DNA of 64,000 bases from Gemmatimonadota bacterium (GCA_003169895.1 PNAE01000007.1:1202160-1266159), one strand, 5' to 3'; counted from the stretch's first letter, positions 45,801 to 53,900 are shown. Translations and numbers: made by a program. The notes: generated by a model not told the origin, from the letters alone.

Positions 45801-47892
45801 CGGTGCGTGCATGGGATGCGGCGAGAAGACCGCAGTGCACCTGGTGGTGTCGGCCATCTACGCCGCGATGCAGCCGCGGGTCAAGCGGCATTTGGCACAC
45901 CTGGGCGAGTTGGTCGCCGCAATCGACGCGCAGGCGCGTGAACTCCTCGCCGCCGATGCCGACCTCGATGTCGCAACCGAGACGCGCGGGCCGTTGGCCC
46001 TGCAGATACCGACGCCCAAGCGCGAGCGACTCGAGGTCCTCAACCGGTCGCTGCACGAATTGCGGGCGCTCAAGTGGCGTTACGAATGCGGCCCGAGCGG
46101 CAAAGGGCGCGCGCCACTGGGAATGGCCAACAGCACCGGCTGCTCGTCGGTGTGGGCCAGCACCTATCCCTACAACCCGTACCCGTTCCCGTGGGTGAAT
46201 CACCTGTTCCAGGACGCGCCGTCGGTGGCCATCGGCCTCTTCGAGGCGCAGATGCGCAAGATGGCCGACAACATCGCCGTCGTGCGTCGCGCGGAGCTGC
46301 TGCAGGGCGGCAGTTACGACGCTGCCGTGCATGAAGCCGAGCTCGGCGGCCTCACCTGGACACAGTTCACCGACGACGAATTCGCACTCTGCCCGCCGAT
46401 CGTCGCCATGGGTGGCGACGGGGCGATGCTCGACATCGGGTTCCAGAACCTGTCGCGCCTGCTGGCGAGCGGGAAGCCGATTCGTGTAGTGGTGCTCGAC
46501 ACGCAGGTGTACTCGAACACGGGTGGTCAGGCGTGCACGTCCGGGTTCACCGGACAGGTGGCCGACATGTCCGCGTATGGCAAGGCCCAGCACGGCAAGA
46601 CGGAAACCCGCAAGGAAGTGTCCCTCATCGCCATCGCGCATCGCGGGGTGTACGTCCATCAGTCGTCGCAAGCCTCGGCATCACACCTGCTGGCCGGCGT
46701 GTTGAAGGGCCTGCGCAAGCGGCGCCCGGTGCTGATCAACATCTACACACCATGTCCGGTGGAGCACGGGCTGGCCGATGACTCGTCACAGCATGCCGCG
46801 CGCCTGGCCCTGGAGAGCCGTGCGTTCCCGTTCCTGACCTATGATCCGGACGCCGGTACGACGTATGCCGACGCGCTCAGCCTGGAAGGGAATCCTGCCA
46901 TCGACGAATTGTGGCCCAGCTACACCCTGCGTTACGTCGACGCGGCTGGTACCGAGCAGACGCTCGAGCTGCCGCTGACCATCGCCGACTGGGCGGCCAC
47001 CGAGGGCCGGTTCAAGCAGCACTTCACCGAGCTGCCGTCCGACGCGTCGAGCGACGAACGGACGCCGTTTCACGAGTATGTCGCGCTGAGTCCGGCGGAG
47101 CGCGAAGGGCGCACGCCCTTCATCCACGCCGTCGCCAAGGATCGCACGCTGCGGCAACTGCGGGTGTCGGCCGAGATCGTCCAGCTGGCGGAGGAACGGC
47201 TGCAGTTCTGGTCACAACTGCGCCAGCTCGCCGGACTCGAAATCGCACCCGCGGTGCGGGACGCCGTATTGAGTGAGGCGGATGCCGAGTTCGAACGGCG
47301 GAGCGGCGCACTGCGTGCGGAGTACGACGTCAAGCTCGCCGAATTGCGGACCAGCTATCCCACCCGCATCGCACGCCGTCTGGCCGAGGGACTGCTCCGT
47401 AACGCCGGTAGTTCGGTCGCGGTCGCCGAGCTTCTGGCGTCGTTGCCGCCAGTTGCGGCCCTTGCGGCGGACTCGAGCGCGCCGACCGGCGCGGCGACCG
47501 TGCCGGCTCGTGAGGCGTTCGCCGGAGCGCCAGCGCCGGTCGTGCCGACTGCTTCAGCAGCGCCGGCTGTACCGGTAGGAGCCGCTGCTGCGTCGTCGGA
47601 AGCGGCGACCGCTACGGCGGTTGCCGAGGCCGACGAGGGGCTGGTGCTGGAGGCCTACATCGACTCGGCGCGCTGCACCACCTGCAACGAGTGCACCAAT
47701 CTCAGCAAGAAGATCTTCGCCTACAACGCCGACAAGCAGGCGTTCGTGAAGGACGCGTCTGCCGGCACGTTCCAGCAACTGGTGCTTGCAGCCGAGCGGT
47801 GCCCGGTGGCGATCATTCATCCGGGCACGCCGCTCAATCCGAAGGAAAAGGATCTGGGCAAGTGGACCAAACGCGCGGCGAAGTTCAACTGA
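42799..47892 (+). CDS. nifJ: pyruvate:ferredoxin (flavodoxin) oxidoreductase-type enzyme, single chain, with extra C-terminal ferredoxin
   Basis: 1697 residues, against about 1170-1230 for usual single-chain PFOR/NifJ. In order: alpha domain with AYPITPSTQMGEGW (about residue 50); domain II; gamma domain from about 500 (GGWGAITMGKNLAMTAFELF); two [4Fe-4S] sites CTGCAQCWTQCP (about 791) and CKGCNLCVAVCP (about 926); thiamine-diphosphate domain with GDGACMGCGEKTAVHLVVSA (about 1000) and GGDGAMLDIGFQNL (about 1205) plus NTGGQACTSG; a helical stretch; an Ala/Pro-rich linker (about 1550-1615); and a final ferredoxin-like domain CTTCNECTN...CPVAIIHPG (about 1625-1680). Should reduce ferredoxin with CoA and a 2-oxoacid. 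Sits between rnfB and rnfC, an unusual place. Confidence 0.9.
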   Translation: MKLWTRGARRSAALTAPPFPGTLQALDGSGAVVAMETAAGEAAGAYPITPSTQMGEGWAAAVAEGRRNVFGRRLLFFEPEGEHAAAAVTAGMSMSGLRSTNFSSGQGIAYMHESLYAAVGKRLTYVLNIAARAITKQALNVHAGHDDYHAVDDTGFFQLFAKDVQEVADLTLIAHRIAELSLNPGICAQDGFLTSHVIESVRLPEPELIKTFLGDPADAIECPTPAQRLVFGESRRRIPEMFDLDYPAMLGVVQNQDSYAQGVAAQRPFYFDHVAPLADRAFDEYAALTGRHYARASGYQIHDAEWVIVGQGSVVANAEAVADHLRATRNLKVGVLNFTMFRPFPADVVVRLLAGKRGVVVLERTDQPLAVDAPLLREIRAAMLQGVENGRAGPANAVPHRGLLGLAPERVPDFFSGCFGLGSRDLQPADIVAAVDNMLPGGAGRRQFYLGVDFVRPNTRVPKLQIWQERLIDEYPLLSGLSLPASTSINLLPTGSTAVRIHSVGGWGAITMGKNLAMTAFELFGMHIKANPKYGSEKKGQPTTFYAVLSHEPVRLNCELKHVDVVLAPDPNVFRHSDPLQGLADGGVFVIQSDLEPNAFWQTLPAPARATIRERSIRVYVLDAFAIAREEATDAELRFRMQGAAFLGAFFRTSPLLEREGATEARLFDGIAGQLQKKFGHRGAAVVEDNLRVIRRGFAEVCEVAPGAESGVAVPGDVPRIPAALDVADAGAGVANPGRFWEQVCALCALGQDGIADPFAAISAMPAATGAVRDMSGVRMEVPLFLADKCTGCAQCWTQCPDAAIPGLVNSAEEVLAAAVSAAASGTALDGLRPVVKPWGREVQRLLAREPALAVSEAFTRGYAGAADKMGWDADRRAAIDATAGVVQARLAEFPLARTAPFFDVVEAKQKGGGGLLSVTVNPEACKGCNLCVAVCPDGALVTVKQDDATLARMRRNWALWQRLPDTDDRFVNVSDVDEGIGVLSSLLLKKGTYRSMVGGDGACMGCGEKTAVHLVVSAIYAAMQPRVKRHLAHLGELVAAIDAQARELLAADADLDVATETRGPLALQIPTPKRERLEVLNRSLHELRALKWRYECGPSGKGRAPLGMANSTGCSSVWASTYPYNPYPFPWVNHLFQDAPSVAIGLFEAQMRKMADNIAVVRRAELLQGGSYDAAVHEAELGGLTWTQFTDDEFALCPPIVAMGGDGAMLDIGFQNLSRLLASGKPIRVVVLDTQVYSNTGGQACTSGFTGQVADMSAYGKAQHGKTETRKEVSLIAIAHRGVYVHQSSQASASHLLAGVLKGLRKRRPVLINIYTPCPVEHGLADDSSQHAARLALESRAFPFLTYDPDAGTTYADALSLEGNPAIDELWPSYTLRYVDAAGTEQTLELPLTIADWAATEGRFKQHFTELPSDASSDERTPFHEYVALSPAEREGRTPFIHAVAKDRTLRQLRVSAEIVQLAEERLQFWSQLRQLAGLEIAPAVRDAVLSEADAEFERRSGALRAEYDVKLAELRTSYPTRIARRLAEGLLRNAGSSVAVAELLASLPPVAALAADSSAPTGAATVPAREAFAGAPAPVVPTASAAPAVPVGAAAASSEAATATAVAEADEGLVLEAYIDSARCTTCNECTNLSKKIFAYNADKQAFVKDASAGTFQQLVLAAERCPVAIIHPGTPLNPKEKDLGKWTKRAAKFN

Positions 47893-47899
47893 GCGGGCG

Positions 47900-49228
47900 A
47901 TGAGTTTCGCAACCGGGTTCCGGCATGGTGTCCATCCGCCGGAGGAAAAGGAGCTGACGAATCGGCTCCCGATCCGACGCATGCCGTATCCGGACGAGAT
48001 CGTGCTGCCGTTACGCCAGCACGCGGGAAACCCGGCCAAGCTGTGCGTGGCCGTGGGCGACCACGTTGAGCGCGGTGATCCGGTAGGAACTGCCGACGGC
48101 TTCATGTCGGTGCCGATTCACGCCTCGGCCGCCGGGACGGTGGCGGGCGTCGAGTGGTGGCCGCACCCTGACGGGTCCATGGCGCTGTCCGTACGCATCA
48201 CCGTGGACAAGTTTGCGCCACACGTCGCCCGGCCACGCACGGTGCCGCATTGGGAAGGGCTGACCACCGACGAGGTGGTGCTTGCCGTGCAGCAGGCCGG
48301 CGTCGTCGGACTGGGGGGTGCGGCGTTCCCCACGCACGTCAAGCTCGCGCCGCCCAAGGATCACGCGGTGCACACGCTGATCATCAACGGCGCCGAATGC
48401 GAGCCGTACCTCACGTCCGACCACCGCACCATGGTCGAATATCCGGTTCGTGTGCTGTTCGGGATCCGGGTGATGATGCGCGCGCTGGGCGTCACCAAGA
48501 GCGTGGTCGGCATTGAGCGCAATAAGCCCGATGCCATCGAGGCAATGCGCGCTGCGGTACCCGCCGACCTCGACGTGACCATCCTGCCGCTCACCGTCAA
48601 GTACCCGCAGGGCGCCGAGAAGATGTTGATCAAGGCGGTGACCGGGGTCGAGGTGCCGTCGGGCAAGCTGCCGGTGACGGTCGGCGTCGTGGTGCAGAAC
48701 GTGGGATCGGTGGCGGCCATCGCCGAGGTGTTCGAGACCGGCCTGCCGCTGGTGGAGCGGATCGTCACGGTGTCGGGGCACGGTCTGCGGCGCCCGGCAA
48801 ACTTGATCGTGCCGGTCGGCACCAAGCTGCGGGATCTGCTGGCGTTCTGCGACGGCGTGACACCCGATGCCGCCGAGGTCGTGATCGGTGGCCCGATGAT
48901 GGGTCAAGCGCAGGCCAACCTGGACGCACCGGTGATCAAGGGGACCACCGGCGTCGTGGTGCTGGCGAAGTACGAGACGCGGCTTGCCAGGTCGTATCCG
49001 TGCATTCACTGCGGGCGGTGTCTCGACGCGTGCCCAGTGTTTCTGAATCCGTCGCTGTTGGGCGATTTCGCGCGGGTTGGGCGCTACCAGGACATGGTGG
49101 AGCAGCACCTTGCCGACTGCATGCTGTGCGGTTCGTGCGCCTACGTGTGTCCATCCAACATTCCCCTCTCGCAACTCTTTCAGGCCAGCAAGGTCGCGTT
49201 GCGCCGGGCGCAAGCGGGGGCCGCATGA
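47900..49228 (+). CDS. rnfC: Rnf complex subunit RnfC (FMN/Fe-S, membrane-peripheral)
   Basis: 442 residues from ATG 47900, seven bases past the upstream stop. GFRHGVHPPEEKELTNRLPI, AAGTVAGVEWWPHPD, GVVGLGGAAFPTHVKL (the Gly-rich NADH/FMN-site region) and LIINGAECEPYLTSDHR are hallmark RnfC sequences. Two [4Fe-4S] sets follow near the C-terminus (CIHCGRCLDACP and CMLCGSCAYVCP). RnfC hands electrons to NAD+. ATGA overlap with rnfD. Confidence 0.96.
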   Translation: MSFATGFRHGVHPPEEKELTNRLPIRRMPYPDEIVLPLRQHAGNPAKLCVAVGDHVERGDPVGTADGFMSVPIHASAAGTVAGVEWWPHPDGSMALSVRITVDKFAPHVARPRTVPHWEGLTTDEVVLAVQQAGVVGLGGAAFPTHVKLAPPKDHAVHTLIINGAECEPYLTSDHRTMVEYPVRVLFGIRVMMRALGVTKSVVGIERNKPDAIEAMRAAVPADLDVTILPLTVKYPQGAEKMLIKAVTGVEVPSGKLPVTVGVVVQNVGSVAAIAEVFETGLPLVERIVTVSGHGLRRPANLIVPVGTKLRDLLAFCDGVTPDAAEVVIGGPMMGQAQANLDAPVIKGTTGVVVLAKYETRLARSYPCIHCGRCLDACPVFLNPSLLGDFARVGRYQDMVEQHLADCMLCGSCAYVCPSNIPLSQLFQASKVALRRAQAGAA

Positions 49229-50229
49229 GCGCTGCGGTTGCGCCGGCGCTGGTAGTCACGGCGTCGCCGCACGTCCGGTCACAGGATTCCACGCCGCGCA
49301 TCATGTGGAACGTGGCGGCGACGCTGGTGCCGATCATCGTGGCGGCCACGTGGTTCTTCGGCGTGAGTTCATTGCTGGTGATCGCCGCGGCAACGGCCGG
49401 CGCGCTGGCCACCGAGCGCGCATTCGGACGGGGCGGCACGCTGGCCGACGGATCGGCGGCGATCACCGGCATGTTGCTGGGCCTCACATTGCCGGCCGGC
49501 CTGTCGTTATGGATGGCGGCGCTGGGCGGTGCCTTCGGCATCGGGTTTGGCAAGGTGGTCTGGGGAGGGCTGGGCCAGAACGTGTTCAATCCGGCGCTAC
49601 TGGGTCGCGCCTTCCTGCAGGCCGCGTTTCCGGTGGCGATCACGACCTGGCCCACGGTGGGCGGACGGTTCTGGACGCTCAAGGGCGATCTGTTCGCGCT
49701 GCCGTTCACCCATCCCCTTCCCGACGCGATCACGTCAGCGACGCCGCTTGGATTGCTCAAGTTCGAAGGGAAGGGCACCGCGATCGAGCAGCTGATCCTC
49801 GGCAATACCAGCGGATCACTCGGCGAGACGGCTGCGCTGGTGATCCTCGCCGGCGGCATCTACCTGGCGTGGCGCGGTTACCTCAACTGGCGCATTCCGG
49901 CTGCGGTGCTACTCACCGTGATCGTGTTCAGCGCGATCGTCCACGCCGTCGATGCTCACCGGCCCGACCCGTTGTTCATGCTGTTCTCGGGCGGCTTGAT
50001 GCTGGGGACCGTCTACATGGCGACCGATCCGGTGACGTCGCCAGTTACCAACCGCGGTCGCTGGGTGTTCGGCGCGGGCGTGGGGGTCCTGGTGGTGGTG
50101 ATCCGCATTTGGGGCGGCCTGCCTGAGGGCGTGATGTACGCCATTCTGTTCATGAATGCGCTGGTACCGTTCATCAACCGTGCGACCCAACCCCGGCTGT
50201 TCGGCACGCGGCTCGGCGGCGCAACATGA
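49225..50229 (+). CDS. rnfD: Rnf complex subunit RnfD (covalent FMN)
   Basis: 334 residues from ATG 49225; longer upstream frames are within rnfC. Multi-helix membrane protein with LADGSAAITGMLLGLTLPAG, GGLGQNVFNPALLGRAFL and DAITSATPL. The last corresponds to the flavinylation motif (S-x-A-T), giving Thr173 as the FMN-bearing residue. C-terminal MATDPVTSPVTNRGRWVFG is also RnfD-typical. FMN attachment needs ApbE, encoded in the same operon. Confidence 0.95.
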   Translation: MSAAVAPALVVTASPHVRSQDSTPRIMWNVAATLVPIIVAATWFFGVSSLLVIAAATAGALATERAFGRGGTLADGSAAITGMLLGLTLPAGLSLWMAALGGAFGIGFGKVVWGGLGQNVFNPALLGRAFLQAAFPVAITTWPTVGGRFWTLKGDLFALPFTHPLPDAITSATPLGLLKFEGKGTAIEQLILGNTSGSLGETAALVILAGGIYLAWRGYLNWRIPAAVLLTVIVFSAIVHAVDAHRPDPLFMLFSGGLMLGTVYMATDPVTSPVTNRGRWVFGAGVGVLVVVIRIWGGLPEGVMYAILFMNALVPFINRATQPRLFGTRLGGAT

Positions 50230-50903
50230 CGGTCGTGCACCAGCACCAACACGGTGCGCCCGTGGCAGTCACGCCGGGCAAGGCCACACCGACCTGGCGG
50301 CTGCTGGTCACGCTGGCAGTGGCGGGCGGGCTGTCGGGGTGGCTGGTGGTGACGGTTTACCAGATCACACGGCCGGCGGTCGAGCGATATGCGGCGCAGC
50401 GGGTCGCGGGCGCGGTGCGCGAGGTGCTCGAACGTCCGGCGCGGTGGGACACGCTCTATCTGGTCAATGGTGCACTGGTGTCCAAGGCTCCGGCCGGCCC
50501 GAACGCGCAAGAACTACCAATCGCGTACGTGGGATACGACGCGACGGGCAAGCGGATCGGTGCGGCGGTCACCGCGGCGGAACCGGGGTTCCAGGAATTG
50601 CTCACGCTGATGATCGGCTTCGATCCGGAGAGCGGCGCGTTGCTGGGATTCAAGGTGCTCGACGAGAAGGAGACGCCCGGGCTGGGCGACAAGATCGAGA
50701 CCGATTCGTCGTTCCGCACCCAATTCGCCGATCGCCTCCCGCCACTTACCGGCGTGAAGGGCCACCCCGGCGGCAATCGCAACGAGGTGCAGACGATCAC
50801 CGGGGCGACCATCTCGTCGCGGGCGGTGATCCGGATCGTCAATCATGCAGTGGCGAAGTGGCGGCCGTTGCTTCAGGCTTACCACGCCGGCGGCGCGCCG
50901 TGA
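50226..50903 (+). CDS. rnfG: Rnf complex subunit RnfG (covalent FMN, periplasmic)
   Basis: 225 residues. One N-terminal membrane helix (LLVTLAVAGGLSGWLVVTVY). FMN-binding domain: LLGFKVLDEKETPGLGDKI and a TITGATISSRAV motif in which Thr195 would carry FMN. It has an ATGA overlap with rnfD and a GTGA overlap with rnfE. Its N-terminal tail is His-rich (HQHQHG), a minor oddity. Confidence 0.95.
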   Translation: MTVVHQHQHGAPVAVTPGKATPTWRLLVTLAVAGGLSGWLVVTVYQITRPAVERYAAQRVAGAVREVLERPARWDTLYLVNGALVSKAPAGPNAQELPIAYVGYDATGKRIGAAVTAAEPGFQELLTLMIGFDPESGALLGFKVLDEKETPGLGDKIETDSSFRTQFADRLPPLTGVKGHPGGNRNEVQTITGATISSRAVIRIVNHAVAKWRPLLQAYHAGGAP

Positions 50904-51583
50904 CCGCCGTGTCAGTCGAAGCGCCGCCCCCGGCGGCTCCGGCGATGGTTCCCGGTGCACCGCCACCGGCCACGGTCATCGCCGACATGTGGCGCGGCAT
51001 CGGCCGCGAAAACCCGGTGCTGGTGCAGTTCCTCGGCATGTGTCCCACGATGGCGGTCACCAACACCCTGGCCAACGGGATCGCGATGGGCGCCGCCACG
51101 ACATTCGTGCTGGTGGGCTCCGGGCTGTTTGTGTCGCTGTTCCGCAAGTACATCGCGCACGAGGTCCGGATCACGTCGTACATCCTGATCATCGCGACGT
51201 TCGTCACGTTGGCCGACATGATTCTCGCGGCGACGTTCCCGGCGATCAGCAAGGCGCTCGGCCCGTTCATGCCATTGATCGTGGCGAACTGCCTGCTCCT
51301 CGGGCGCGCCGAAGCCTTCGCCGCCAAGGTGGCGGTGCATCGCGCGGTCGCCGACGGGCTGGGCATGGGGCTCGGCTTCACGCTGTCACTGTCCCTGCTC
51401 AGCGCACTGCGCGAAACCCTTGGCCATGGCAGCCTGCTGGGTCACCCGTTGTTCGGGCCGCGGTTCGAGCCATGGGTCTTCATGGTGATGCCGCCCGGCG
51501 GGTTCTTCGCGCTGGGCGTGGCGCTGCTCGCACTGGCATGGATCGTTGAGCTGCGGCGGCGGCGGGTACGGGCGGTCGCATGA
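50900..51583 (+). CDS. rnfE: Rnf complex subunit RnfE (membrane)
   Basis: 227 residues from GTG 50900 (GTGA overlap with rnfG); much longer upstream frames are shadows. An Ala/Pro-rich N-terminal extension of about 25 residues precedes GIGRENPVLVQFLGMCPTMA, the conserved RnfE entry with its Cys, and six membrane helices. Pairs with RnfA in the Fe-S-containing ion/electron path of the complex. Confidence 0.93.
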   Translation: MTAVSVEAPPPAAPAMVPGAPPPATVIADMWRGIGRENPVLVQFLGMCPTMAVTNTLANGIAMGAATTFVLVGSGLFVSLFRKYIAHEVRITSYILIIATFVTLADMILAATFPAISKALGPFMPLIVANCLLLGRAEAFAAKVAVHRAVADGLGMGLGFTLSLSLLSALRETLGHGSLLGHPLFGPRFEPWVFMVMPPGGFFALGVALLALAWIVELRRRRVRAVA

Positions 51584-52158
51584 GCAACCTGGCATGGATC
51601 TTCGTCTCGACGCTGCTGGTCAACAACTTCACGCTGGTGATGTTCCTCGGTCTCTGTTCGTTCTTCGGCGTCACGGCCAAGATCGAGACCGCGTGGCGCC
51701 TGGGATTGGCCAACACGTTCGTGCTGCTGCTCACTGCCATCTTCGCATGGCTGCTCAACACTTTCGTGCTGGGTGCCGCGCCATACCTGCGCATTGTGGC
51801 GTTCATCGTGGTGATCGCATCGGCGGTGCAGTTTGTCGAGATGGCGGTGCGGAAGTACCTCCCGGTGCTGTTTCGCCAGCTGGGGATCTACCTGCCGCTG
51901 ATTACGACCAACTGCGCGATCCTTGGCCTGGCGCTCTTCCAGACCAGCCGGCACTACACGCTGATCGAGGGTCTGGTGTTCGCGATCGGCGCCGGGCTGG
52001 GTCTCACGCTGGCGCTGTCGTTGATGGCATCCATTCGCGAGCGGATCGAAGTCGCCGACGTGCCGCGGATCGCCCGGCGCATGGGCCTGGTGCTGGTGAT
52101 CGCGTCGTCGCTGTCCATGGCGTTCATGGGATTTGCGGGCATGGGGAGTGCGCCGTGA
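51580..52158 (+). CDS. rnfA: Rnf complex subunit RnfA (membrane)
   Basis: 192 residues, six membrane helices. LLVNNFTLVMFLGLCSFFGV near the start and LITTNCAILGLALF around residue 107 hold the two conserved Cys that coordinate the intramembrane [2Fe-2S] cluster shared with RnfE. ATGA overlap with rnfE; GTGA overlap with the small Cys-rich gene. Confidence 0.95.
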   Translation: MSNLAWIFVSTLLVNNFTLVMFLGLCSFFGVTAKIETAWRLGLANTFVLLLTAIFAWLLNTFVLGAAPYLRIVAFIVVIASAVQFVEMAVRKYLPVLFRQLGIYLPLITTNCAILGLALFQTSRHYTLIEGLVFAIGAGLGLTLALSLMASIRERIEVADVPRIARRMGLVLVIASSLSMAFMGFAGMGSAP

Positions 52159-52304
52159 AACAGACCATCATTGCCGTGGTGCTCGGCGCCGCGCTGTTCG
52201 TGCTGTTCGGCCTGATGCCACATCGTGGGTGTACCGGGCATTGTGCGGGATGCACCGGGTCGTGCGGGCGTCATGAAGAAGACGGAGACCAGCATGTCGA
52301 ATGA
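52155..52304 (+). CDS. 49-residue Cys-rich membrane peptide in the rnf operon
   Basis: GTG 52155 overlaps the rnfA stop (GTGA). The peptide has one N-terminal membrane helix (TIIAVVLGAALFVLFGLM), then RGCTGHCAGCTGSCGRH, four Cys in CxxxCxxCxxxC spacing, then an acidic His-containing tail. It resembles the FeoB-associated Cys-rich small proteins in layout, but I do not recognise it as a known Rnf subunit. Possible roles: metal or Fe-S delivery, or an extra redox centre beside RnfA/E. It is in-frame, coupled and overlapped by apbE, so likely real. Confidence 0.68.
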   Translation: MKQTIIAVVLGAALFVLFGLMPHRGCTGHCAGCTGSCGRHEEDGDQHVE

Positions 52305-53286
52305 TTTCTTCCGGCGTCATCCGACGCGACGGGAGTTCCTCACCGTCGGCTCCGGCATCTTCGTCGCCCTTTCGATGCCGCTGGCGCTGCGGCGGCGGAT
52401 GCCGCTGGTCCGGCGCTCCTTTCCGCTGATGGGAACGATCGCCGAGGTGCAGGTTGCGCATCGGGACGAGCGGTTCGCGGAAGCTGCGATCGATGCGGCC
52501 CTCGTCGAGCTGCAGCGCGTCGAGCGGATGATGACCCGTTTCCGCCCGGACTCCGATATCGGCCGCGCCAATCTTGGCGCCGGACGTGAGGGAATCGCGG
52601 TCTCCGCGGAGACCGCGTTGGTGATCGAGACGGCGTTGCACTGGTCGTCGGTGAGCGACGGCCGCTTCGACCCGGCAATCGGCGCCGCGTCTGAGCTGTG
52701 GGACGTGCTGCACCGCCACGAACCGCCGCCGGAGGAGCGGGTCGATCGGCTCGCCTCGCGTGGCTTCTGGCGGAAGGTGGACATCGCGCAACACGGCGGT
52801 GCGCCGGCGGTGCGCTACGAGGATCGCGACCTGCATCTCGACCTGGGCGCCATCGCCAAGGGCTACGGCGTCGATCGCGCCGTGGCCGTGCTGCGTGCCC
52901 GCGGCGTTGGGCACGCCATCGTCACGGTCGGCGGCGACCTGTATACACTGGGAGAATCGCCCGAAGGTGGCCCCTGGCGCGTGGGAATTCGATCACCGCA
53001 CGACCATAACGCCCTGGCGGCCACTCTCGAAGTCGCCGATCGTGCCGTTGCGACGTCGGGTGACTACGAGCGGTTCTTCCGCTGGCACGGGCAGGTTTAT
53101 CACCACCTGATCGATCCCGCCACCGGGGCGCCGCGACGTACGCCGATGCACAGCGCCACCGTGCTGGGCGCCGACTGCATGAATGCCGACGCGGCGGCAA
53201 CGGCGGTGTTCGGCTTGCCGCACGATGCGGCGCTCCGAGTAGTGCGCCGCAGGATCAGCGGTGCAGAGGTCATTCCGTTGACGTAA
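52294..53286 (+). CDS. apbE: FAD:protein FMN transferase ApbE
   Basis: 330 residues from ATG 52294 with GGAG six bases upstream; ATG 52273 is possible. Twin-arginine-type signal (HPTRREFLTVGSGIFVALSM) sends it to the periplasm. ApbE features: FPLMGTIAEVQVAH, RFRPDSDIGRAN, GRFDPAIGAASELW, LDLGAIAKGYGVDRA, VTVGGDLYTLG and HHLIDPATGAP. It transfers FMN to Thr in RnfD and RnfG, so the operon carries its own maturation enzyme. Confidence 0.95.
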   Translation: MSNDFFRRHPTRREFLTVGSGIFVALSMPLALRRRMPLVRRSFPLMGTIAEVQVAHRDERFAEAAIDAALVELQRVERMMTRFRPDSDIGRANLGAGREGIAVSAETALVIETALHWSSVSDGRFDPAIGAASELWDVLHRHEPPPEERVDRLASRGFWRKVDIAQHGGAPAVRYEDRDLHLDLGAIAKGYGVDRAVAVLRARGVGHAIVTVGGDLYTLGESPEGGPWRVGIRSPHDHNALAATLEVADRAVATSGDYERFFRWHGQVYHHLIDPATGAPRRTPMHSATVLGADCMNADAAATAVFGLPHDAALRVVRRRISGAEVIPLT

Positions 53287-53305
53287 CGAGGAAGAGGGGG
53301 ACGAC

Positions 53306-53659
53306 GTGGAGAGTCATCAGTTGTTTTGCAGCGCCTGCGACCGCGAGGTTCGCGTGTTGATCACGCCGGCGCTGAACGAGCAAGGCCAGGCGGTCCTGCA
53401 CGATTCCGAAGTGGTCTGTCTCGACATCGGGTCGCGATGCACCGGCAACATGTGTCCGCTCGGCGCGGCCGAGCCCAACGCCATGGTGGCGCGCATCATA
53501 CGGAACGGCATTCCACTCGATACGCTGTCGACGGTGCAGTCGCGCTGCCCCGCCTGCGACAACGACGTGGAAATGGTCCTCTACGGCGAGGGTCGTGCGG
53601 CGTGTTCGATCTGTGGCACGGCCGCTCGGTGGGTGGTGGATCACGTCGAGCTGACGTAG
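53306..53659 (+). CDS. zinc-ribbon protein of unknown function
   Basis: 117 residues. Cys pairs CSACDREV at the N-terminus, CTGNMC in the middle, and CPACDNDV with CSICGTAA at the C-terminus suggest two zinc ribbons or metal sites. The segment between (about 25-80) is not recognisable. It is last in the rnf operon, 19 bases after apbE, and a strong palindrome follows, so it may belong functionally to the complex. Confidence 0.75.
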   Translation: MESHQLFCSACDREVRVLITPALNEQGQAVLHDSEVVCLDIGSRCTGNMCPLGAAEPNAMVARIIRNGIPLDTLSTVQSRCPACDNDVEMVLYGEGRAACSICGTAARWVVDHVELT

Positions 53660-53667
53660 GGGCGATG

Positions 53668-53687
53668 GTGCGGCGCGCGCGCCGCAC
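53668..53687. terminator. perfect palindrome at the end of the rnf operon
   Basis: GTGCGGCGCGCGCGCCGCAC is fully self-complementary, 8 bases after the last stop of the operon. It is very stable as an RNA hairpin but has no T tract. Its position makes it the likely operon end. Confidence 0.5.
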
Positions 53688-53900
53688 GCGGGATCGTCGA
53701 ACCAGACCAGCAGCCTGGGCTGCCCGCCCGCGGCTGGCCGGAAAGAATCCTGCGAGTCGACCGGTCCCGCCAGCGTGGCACCATCTTGCCGGTATCAACC
53801 CCGGCGCGTACCTTCGCTCTCAATCCCCCAATAGCTCGGCGTGCCGCGCTCCCGCGATGCAGCGACCGACAACTCGATGAGCCCGCGTGGCGGAGCAGAC

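Noticed and set aside
42796-46671. Long minus-strand open frames (up to about 740 codons) opposite the PFOR-type gene
   Set aside because: High GC keeps antisense frames open; the plus strand has intact catalytic motifs and overlaps its operon neighbours, while the antisense frames show no domain pattern.
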